Shown here piece by piece: positions 1-3,278 of a stretch of DNA of 5,626 nucleotides. The DNA lies in the NCBI RefSeq assembly GCF_937858865.1, contig NZ_CALLYO010000605.1, positions 1 through 5,626 on the forward strand. Reading direction: 5' to 3'. Both the position numbers and the translations under genes were made by a program. The notes beneath the pieces are model-generated. The model searched no databases, was not told where the DNA came from, and saw only the letters and a list, made by a program, of their open reading frames with translations. The number at the start of each line of letters is the position of its first letter. The first letter of the stretch is position 1. Source of the stretch: an uncultured Amaricoccus sp. GTDB lineage: Bacteria; Pseudomonadota; Alphaproteobacteria; Rhodobacterales; Rhodobacteraceae.

Positions 1-408
1 CTTGAGGAGGGCGAAGCGGGAGGAGGGGTCGAGGCGGTCGAGCAGGCGCTCGACGGTCTGCGGGGCCTCGCGGCGGGAAGCGGAGCGGAGGGTCGCGATG
101 ACTTCGGAGAGGGGCGGGTCGGCGGGCGGGGCTTCGGGGGCGGGCCAGATGAGCGCGATCGTCTCGGCGAGGTCGCCGACGAAGTCGTAGGAGAGGGCGA
201 AGAGCTCGGGGTCGACGCGGGCGGCGGTGATGGCGCGCAGCATGGCGGGCTTGACCGCGTCGAGGGCGAGCTCGCCGGTGAGGGCGGCGAGGCCCCAGCC
301 GCGGTCGGGGTCGGGCGTCTCGCGCAGGTAGCCGGTCAGCAGGCGGAGCTTGCCGTTGCGGGCCGGGGTGAAGGCGAGGCGCTCGAGAAGCTCGGCGAAG
401 CGGCGCAT
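1..408 (-). CDS. ATP-dependent DNA ligase, cisplatin-damage-response type (N-terminal part)
   Basis: The reverse strand gives 136 codons without a stop, from ATG at 408 to the window edge, so the gene is cut at its 3' end. The protein begins MRRFAELLERLAFTPARNGK and continues with RETPDPDRGWGLAALTGEL, AVKPAMLRA, VDPELFALSYDFVGDLAETI and IALIWP. I recognise this as the alpha-helical N-terminal DNA-binding region of the bacterial ATP-dependent ligases found beside a beta-CASP exonuclease. Such enzymes seal nicks in duplex DNA using ATP and are tied to DNA damage repair. The adenylation lysine motif and the OB-fold lie outside the window, so activity cannot be judged. The start is supported by GGGGAGG six bases upstream. 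The gene follows the exonuclease on the same strand after 117 bases, a wider gap than expected for a tight operon. The family call rests on recognised sequence and on its neighbour. Confidence 0.9.
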   Translation of the reverse strand, partial: MRRFAELLERLAFTPARNGKLRLLTGYLRETPDPDRGWGLAALTGELALDAVKPAMLRAITAARVDPELFALSYDFVGDLAETIALIWPAPEAPPADPPLSEVIATLRSASRREAPQTVERLLDRLDPSSRFALLK

Positions 409-525
409 CAGCGGCCTCCCCGGGCGCGGGGCGGGCGCGCGCGCCCACTCGGGCAAGTCATTGTTCTTCCTGCATGATCTGGCCGGCGTCAACCGGATGG
501 AAAGGATCGTTAACGGGCGGGCGCA
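409..525 (-). other. Intergenic gap between exonuclease and ligase
   Basis: This stretch separates two genes of one pathway. In transcript order it holds the palindrome CGTTAACG (508-515), a TTGACG that would suit a -35 box (487-492) but has no good -10 box 16-18 bases on, a relatively AT-rich patch (about 456-480), and a perfect 14-bp palindrome of alternating GC (433-446). A small second hairpin, GCCC-ACTC-GGGC, partly overlaps the palindrome. No U-run follows, so I do not call a terminator. No coding sequence of useful length fits here. Confidence 0.5.
415..421 (-). promoter_or_regulatory. Ribosome binding site of the ligase gene
   Basis: The minus strand reads GGGGAGG, then six bases, then ATG at 408. 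This strong site fixes the ligase start and shows that the ligase is translated independently, not coupled to the exonuclease that ends 117 bases upstream. Confidence 0.65.
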
Positions 526-1539
526 TCAGTCCTCCGCCTCGTCCTCGTAGCCGACGAGATGCAGCGGGCGGGCGGCTCGGCCGGCGAGGGCGCACCAGCG
601 GACCAGCGCCTCCTCGCGGCCGTGGGTGACCCAGGTCTCGGCGGGGTCGATCTCGGCGATGGTGGCGGTGAGCTCGGGCCAGTCGGCGTGGTCGGAGAGG
701 ACGAGCGGCAGCTCGACGCCGCGCTGGCGGGCGCGGGCGCGCACCCGCATCCAGCCGGAGGCGAAGGCTATGAGCGGGTCGGCGAAGCGGCGGACCCAGG
801 GGCCCTCGAAGGCGGAGGGCGGCCCGAGGACGATCTCGCCGGCGAAGTCGCGGGCGCGGCCGCGGGGGAGGGTGGCGTCGGGGAGCTCGCCAAGGGGGAT
901 GCCGCGGGCGGCGTAGTAGTCGCAGAGGCGGCGGAGGGAGCCGTGGAGGTGGATGGGGGGGTCGTAGCCGGCCTGGCGGAGGAGGGTGACGAGGCGCTGG
1001 GCCTTGCCGAGGGCGTAGACGCCGACGAGATGGGTGCGCTCGGGGAATTGTGCGAGCGAATGCAGGAGCTTGCCGATCTCCTGCGCCGGGGCCGGGTGGC
1101 GGAAGACCGGCAGCGCGAAGGTCGCCTCGGTGATGAAGACGTCGCAGGGGACGGGCTCGAAGGGGGCGCAGGTTGGGTCGGGGGTGCGCTTGTAGTCGCC
1201 GGCGGCGACGATGCGCAGGCCGGGGACGGCGACCTCGATCTGGGCCGAGCCGAGGACGTGGCCGGCGGGGCGGAAGGTCACGGCGACCCCGCCGAGGGCG
1301 ACGGGCTCGCCGTAGCGGGCGGCCTGGGCGGTGGCGGCGAAGCCGTCGCCGAGGCGGATGGCCATGATGTCGAGGGTCTCGCGCGTGGCGAGGACGGCGC
1401 CGTGGCCGGCGGTGGCGTGGTCGGAATGGGCGTGGGTGACGAGCGCGCGGGCGACCGGGCGGATCGGGTCGATGTGGAAGTCGCCGGGCGGGCAGTAGAG
1501 GCCCTGGGGGCGGGGGAGGAGGAGGTCGGCGGGGCGCAT
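526..1539 (-). CDS. Ligase-associated DNA exonuclease (metallo-beta-lactamase / beta-CASP)
   Basis: This complete 337-residue protein carries the metallo-beta-lactamase signature THAHSDH (His36, His38, Asp40, His41), a second metal-site histidine in PAGHVLGSAQ (His94) and an aspartate in AGDYKR (Asp115). The beta-CASP features are Glu138 in TEATFALP, His199 in HLHGS, SDHADW (His284) and a C-terminal THGRE (His306). All expected metal ligands appear present, so it should be an active two-metal nuclease. Family members are DNA exonucleases encoded with an ATP-dependent ligase, and their role is end processing before sealing; the ligase follows here on the same strand. The N-terminus MRPADLL followed by GLYCPPGDFHIDP matches the usual family start, so the ATG at 1539 is trusted. 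There is no Shine-Dalgarno sequence before it: the preceding bases are CCTGCCTCC. The archaeal and eukaryotic CPSF relatives cut RNA, but the ligase neighbour favours DNA. Confidence 0.93.
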   Translation of the reverse strand: MRPADLLLPRPQGLYCPPGDFHIDPIRPVARALVTHAHSDHATAGHGAVLATRETLDIMAIRLGDGFAATAQAARYGEPVALGGVAVTFRPAGHVLGSAQIEVAVPGLRIVAAGDYKRTPDPTCAPFEPVPCDVFITEATFALPVFRHPAPAQEIGKLLHSLAQFPERTHLVGVYALGKAQRLVTLLRQAGYDPPIHLHGSLRRLCDYYAARGIPLGELPDATLPRGRARDFAGEIVLGPPSAFEGPWVRRFADPLIAFASGWMRVRARARQRGVELPLVLSDHADWPELTATIAEIDPAETWVTHGREEALVRWCALAGRAARPLHLVGYEDEAED

Positions 1540-1626
1540 GGAGGCAGGTTTAGGGCAGGGGAGGGCTTCGCCAAGGCTCCGGCGCGCGGATCGTCGGCAT
1601 GTCGTTGGGAATGCGGTGAAAATCAG

Positions 1627-1670
1627 ATATGGAACCTATATGGAATCCGTATGGAATCCGTATGGGTGAT
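1627..1670. repeat. Short tandem repeat, 11-bp period, about 3.5 copies
   Basis: Successive 11-base units read ATATGGAACCT (1627-1637), ATATGGAATCC (1638-1648), GTATGGAATCC (1649-1659) and a decayed GTATGGGTGAT (1660-1670). The core is TATGGAAYCC. A further degenerate relative, GGGAATGCGGT, lies just upstream at about 1607-1617. The period is close to one helical turn, so a protein reading each unit would bind one DNA face. The patch sits in the divergent promoter region between the exonuclease and the Uma2 gene. It could be an operator array or a neutral micro-duplication; the sequence alone does not decide. Confidence 0.75.
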
Positions 1671-1794
1671 TGTTGTGCCGGCGCCGCTGGCTGCATTGTG
1701 CGTGAATCCGCGGGCAGCTCCCCGGTGGCGGCGGCGGACGAGCAGGCGTCGCACGGGGCGAAGGACGGTGGTAGGATGCGCATGCGACAGGATC

Positions 1795-1799
1795 GAGGG
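1795..1799 (+). promoter_or_regulatory. Ribosome binding site deciding the Uma2 start
   Basis: GAGGG lies six bases before the ATG at 1806. This supports 1806 over the in-frame ATGs at 1776 and 1629, whose added residues (from 1629: MEPIWNPYGIRMG and onward) are translated from the tandem repeat and resemble no family. Confidence 0.6.
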
Positions 1800-1805
1800 C
1801 GAGCG

Positions 1806-2363
1806 ATGGGGCAGCCGAGGCAGAGCGAGTTCACCGCCGACGAGTTCATGGCCTGGGCCCTGGAGCAACCGGCCGGGCGCTTCGAGCTCGACAACGGCGC
1901 CGTCGTCGCCATGGCGCCGGAGCGTGCGAGCCATGTGCTCGCCAAGGGCAACGCCTTCATGGCGCTTAGCAATGCCATCGGTGCGTGTCACCTCGCCTGC
2001 CAGGCATTTCCGGACGGCATGTCGGTCAGGATCGACGAGCGAACCGTCTACGAGCCCGATGCGCTCGTGCGCTGCGGGCCGCAACTGCCCGGTGACGCGG
2101 TCGAGGCCAATGACCCGGTCGTCGTCGTCGAGGTCGTCTCTCCGTCGAGCCGGGGCGTGGACCGGGGCGTCAAGCTCGCGGGCTACTTCCTGCTGCCGAG
2201 CGTGCGGCACTATCTGATCGTCGATACGGACAAGCGTGTCGTCATCCACCACCATCGGGGCGCGGAAGGCCGAATCGAAGTTCGGGTCCTTCATGACGGT
2301 TTGCTGACGCTCGATCCGCCGGGATTGGCCTTCGAGGTCCAGGACGTTTTCATCGGCCTCTGA
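1806..2363 (+). CDS. Uma2 family (DUF820) PD-(D/E)XK nuclease-like protein
   Basis: This is a complete 185-residue protein of typical Uma2 length. The order of motifs is diagnostic: an N-terminal helix TADEFMAWAL, then RFELDNGAVVAMAP (Glu27), HVLAKGNAF, the YEPDALV motif (Glu83, Asp85), VVVEVVSPSS (Glu109), Asp119 and Lys123 in DRGVKLAGYF, and SVRHYLIVDTDKRVVIHHHR. Asp85, Glu109 and Lys123 are the candidate PD-(D/E)XK catalytic residues, all present, so the fold should be metal-competent. The family is predicted to be nuclease-like by fold, and its biological role and substrate are poorly established; it is abundant in cyanobacteria and scattered through other phyla, often as single genes. 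Here it stands alone, divergent from the repair genes and convergent with the response regulator, whose stop is 56 bases away. No antitoxin-like partner is visible. Alternative starts are at 1776 and 1629, both judged less likely. Confidence 0.9.
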   Translation: MGQPRQSEFTADEFMAWALEQPAGRFELDNGAVVAMAPERASHVLAKGNAFMALSNAIGACHLACQAFPDGMSVRIDERTVYEPDALVRCGPQLPGDAVEANDPVVVVEVVSPSSRGVDRGVKLAGYFLLPSVRHYLIVDTDKRVVIHHHRGAEGRIEVRVLHDGLLTLDPPGLAFEVQDVFIGL

Positions 2364-2419
2364 CCCGGACCCGGGCAGGGCCCGCGGATGCATCATCGGG
2401 CGAGGGCATCGGGAGGCGA
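2364..2419. terminator. Convergent gene ends, possible weak hairpin
   Basis: Fifty-six bases separate the stops of two convergent genes. CGGGC-AGG-GCCCG (2372-2384) can form a five-pair stem with a three-base loop, and GATGCATC (2387-2394) is an eight-base palindrome. There is no T-run on either strand, so intrinsic termination is only a suggestion from position. Confidence 0.25.
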
Positions 2420-3109
2420 TCAGGGCCGGGCGGCGTGGACGTAGCCGACGCCGCGGACGGTCTTGATGAGCTGGGGGTGCCCGGGATCGGCCTCGAGCTT
2501 GCGGCGCAGACGGGTGACGCGGTGGTCGATCGAGCGGTCGTTGCTCTCTTCGTCGCGCGGCGGGGCGAGGCGGAGGAGGTCGTCGCGGGTCAGCACCTTG
2601 CCGGGGTTGGTGGCGAAGGCGGCGACGAGGTCGATCTCCATCGGGCTGAGCTCGACCGGCTGGCCGGCGGCGTCGCGCAGGCAGAAGGCGCGCAGGTCGA
2701 GGCTGTAGGGGCCGAAGCTCGGGCCGGCTGGCGCGGGGCCGCCGGGCGGGCGGCGGCGCAGGACGGCGGCGATGCGGGCGGCGAGCTCGGGCGGCTCGAC
2801 CGGCTTCGCGAGATAGTCGTCGGCGCCGATCTCGAGGCCGACGACCCGGTCGACGAGATCGCCGGCGCCGGTCAGCATGATGATCCCGGGGTCGAGCCGG
2901 GCGCGCAGGTCGCGGGCGAGGTCGAGGCCGGAGCGGCCGGGCAGGCCGATGTCGAGGATGAAGAGGTCGGGCGCCGCGCCGGCGGCGAGCAGGGCCTCGA
3001 GCGCGGCGGCATGCTCGGCGAGCAGGACCTCGTGACCCGCGAGGCCGAGGAAGTCGGCGAGCATCTCGCAGACTTCCCGGTCGTCGTCGACCACGGCGAT
3101 GCGCGCCAT
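2420..3109 (-). CDS. OmpR/PhoB-class two-component response regulator
   Basis: This complete 229-residue protein has an N-terminal receiver domain (about 1-118) and a C-terminal winged-helix DNA-binding domain (about 134-226), joined by a Gly/Pro/Ala linker. In the receiver, the acidic pocket is VVDDD (Asp8-Asp10), the phospho-acceptor is Asp53 in LFILDIGLPG, the switch threonine is Thr80 in IIMLTGAGD, and the conserved lysine is Lys102 in YLAKPVEP. The effector shows LSPMEIDLVAAFATNPGKVLTRDDLL and DRSIDHRVTRLRRKLEADP, ending in LIKTVRGVGYVHA, typical of OmpR-type regulators. All phosphotransfer residues are intact. It should be a cytoplasmic transcription factor controlled by a histidine kinase. 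The ATG at 3109 is chosen because the receiver begins right there and GAGGA lies seven bases upstream; an in-frame extension to 3574 would run antisense through the sensor gene. The multi-PAS sensor is divergently transcribed 169 bases away and is the likely partner. The target genes are unknown. Confidence 0.95.
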   Translation of the reverse strand: MARIAVVDDDREVCEMLADFLGLAGHEVLLAEHAAALEALLAAGAAPDLFILDIGLPGRSGLDLARDLRARLDPGIIMLTGAGDLVDRVVGLEIGADDYLAKPVEPPELAARIAAVLRRRPPGGPAPAGPSFGPYSLDLRAFCLRDAAGQPVELSPMEIDLVAAFATNPGKVLTRDDLLRLAPPRDEESNDRSIDHRVTRLRRKLEADPGHPQLIKTVRGVGYVHAARP

Positions 3110-3278
3110 TGGGCGGTCCTCGTGCGGATGCGACGATTGAAACAAATCCCCCGCGCCTTGGCAACGGGCTGAAACGACGGGACCGGAGCCTCGCGCCGAA
3201 GTGCGGCGCTTGACCGGTGCGACCCGTCGTCCGCAAGCTGCGGGGCCAGGTGCGGCCCGGTGCGGGACCGGAGGGGTG
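3110..3278. promoter_or_regulatory. Divergent control region of the signalling pair
   Basis: This region lies between the divergent regulator and sensor starts. Besides the regulator promoter it contains TGAAAC twice (3138-3143 and 3170-3175, 32 bases apart) and a perfect 8-base inverted repeat, ACGACGGG (3174-3181) with CCCGTCGT (3223-3230). It also has GACCGG three times (3181, 3212, 3266) and GGTGCGG as a 10-base-spaced pair (3249-3255 and 3259-3265) just before the sensor's ribosome site. For the sensor, TTGACC (3210-3215) could be a -35 box, but the bases 17 downstream (GCAAGC) are a poor -10. OmpR-class regulators commonly bind direct repeats about 10-11 bases apart, so the GGTGCGG pair and the TGAAAC pair are the better operator candidates. 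Confidence 0.4.
3136..3164 (-). promoter_or_regulatory. Sigma70-like promoter of the response regulator
   Basis: On the minus strand, TTGCCA (3159-3164, five of six to the TTGACA consensus), a 17-base spacer and TTCAAT (3136-3141, four of six to TATAAT) form a well-spaced promoter. The predicted start lies about 20 bases before the ATG at 3109, with the GAGGA ribosome site between them. One copy of the TGAAAC direct repeat overlaps the -10 box, which is suitable for autoregulation. Confidence 0.55.

Larger units (their letters stand above)
1540..1805. other. Divergent intergenic region with AT-rich island
   Basis: This 266-base region lies between the divergent starts of the exonuclease and the Uma2 gene. 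Positions of about 1596-1675 form the lowest-GC stretch of the window and contain an 11-bp-period tandem repeat. Close to the exonuclease start there is a weak minus-strand promoter candidate: TTGGCG (1569-1574), 16 bases, TAAACC (1547-1552), which would start transcription at or next to the ATG. Upstream of Uma2, GTAGGATGCGCATGCGAC includes overlapping small palindromes (TGCGCA, GCATGC) but no convincing -35/-10 pair. Longer reading frames that cross the region on both strands show no family resemblance and are taken as chance. Confidence 0.5.

Noticed and set aside
433..446. The GC palindrome as an intrinsic terminator after the exonuclease.
   Set aside because: No T-run follows in the direction of transcription, and the downstream ligase belongs to the same pathway.
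350..550. Small plus-strand frame of 66 codons across the exonuclease-ligase gap.
   Set aside because: It overlaps the starts and ends of the two real genes on the opposite strand, has an Arg/Ser/Ala-rich product and no ribosome site of note.
1629..1805. N-terminal extension of Uma2 to the ATG at 1629 or 1776.
   Set aside because: The extra residues derive from the tandem repeat and GC-rich spacer and have no family counterpart. The ATG at 1806 has GAGGG six bases upstream and gives the usual protein length.
1550..1978. Minus-strand frame of 142 codons covering the divergent intergenic region.
   Set aside because: Much of it is antisense to Uma2, and the remainder is translated repeat and GC-rich spacer; no motif or family resemblance.
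559..2217. Long open frame on the plus strand, 552 codons.
   Set aside because: It runs antisense through the exonuclease gene and then out of frame through Uma2. Its product is low-complexity Gly/Ala/Glu/Asp-rich sequence, the usual shadow of GC-rich genes.
2435..3172. Open frame on the plus strand, 245 codons.
   Set aside because: It is antisense to the response regulator, whose receiver and winged-helix motifs are unmistakable; the product is Gly/Ala/Glu/Val-rich with no family.
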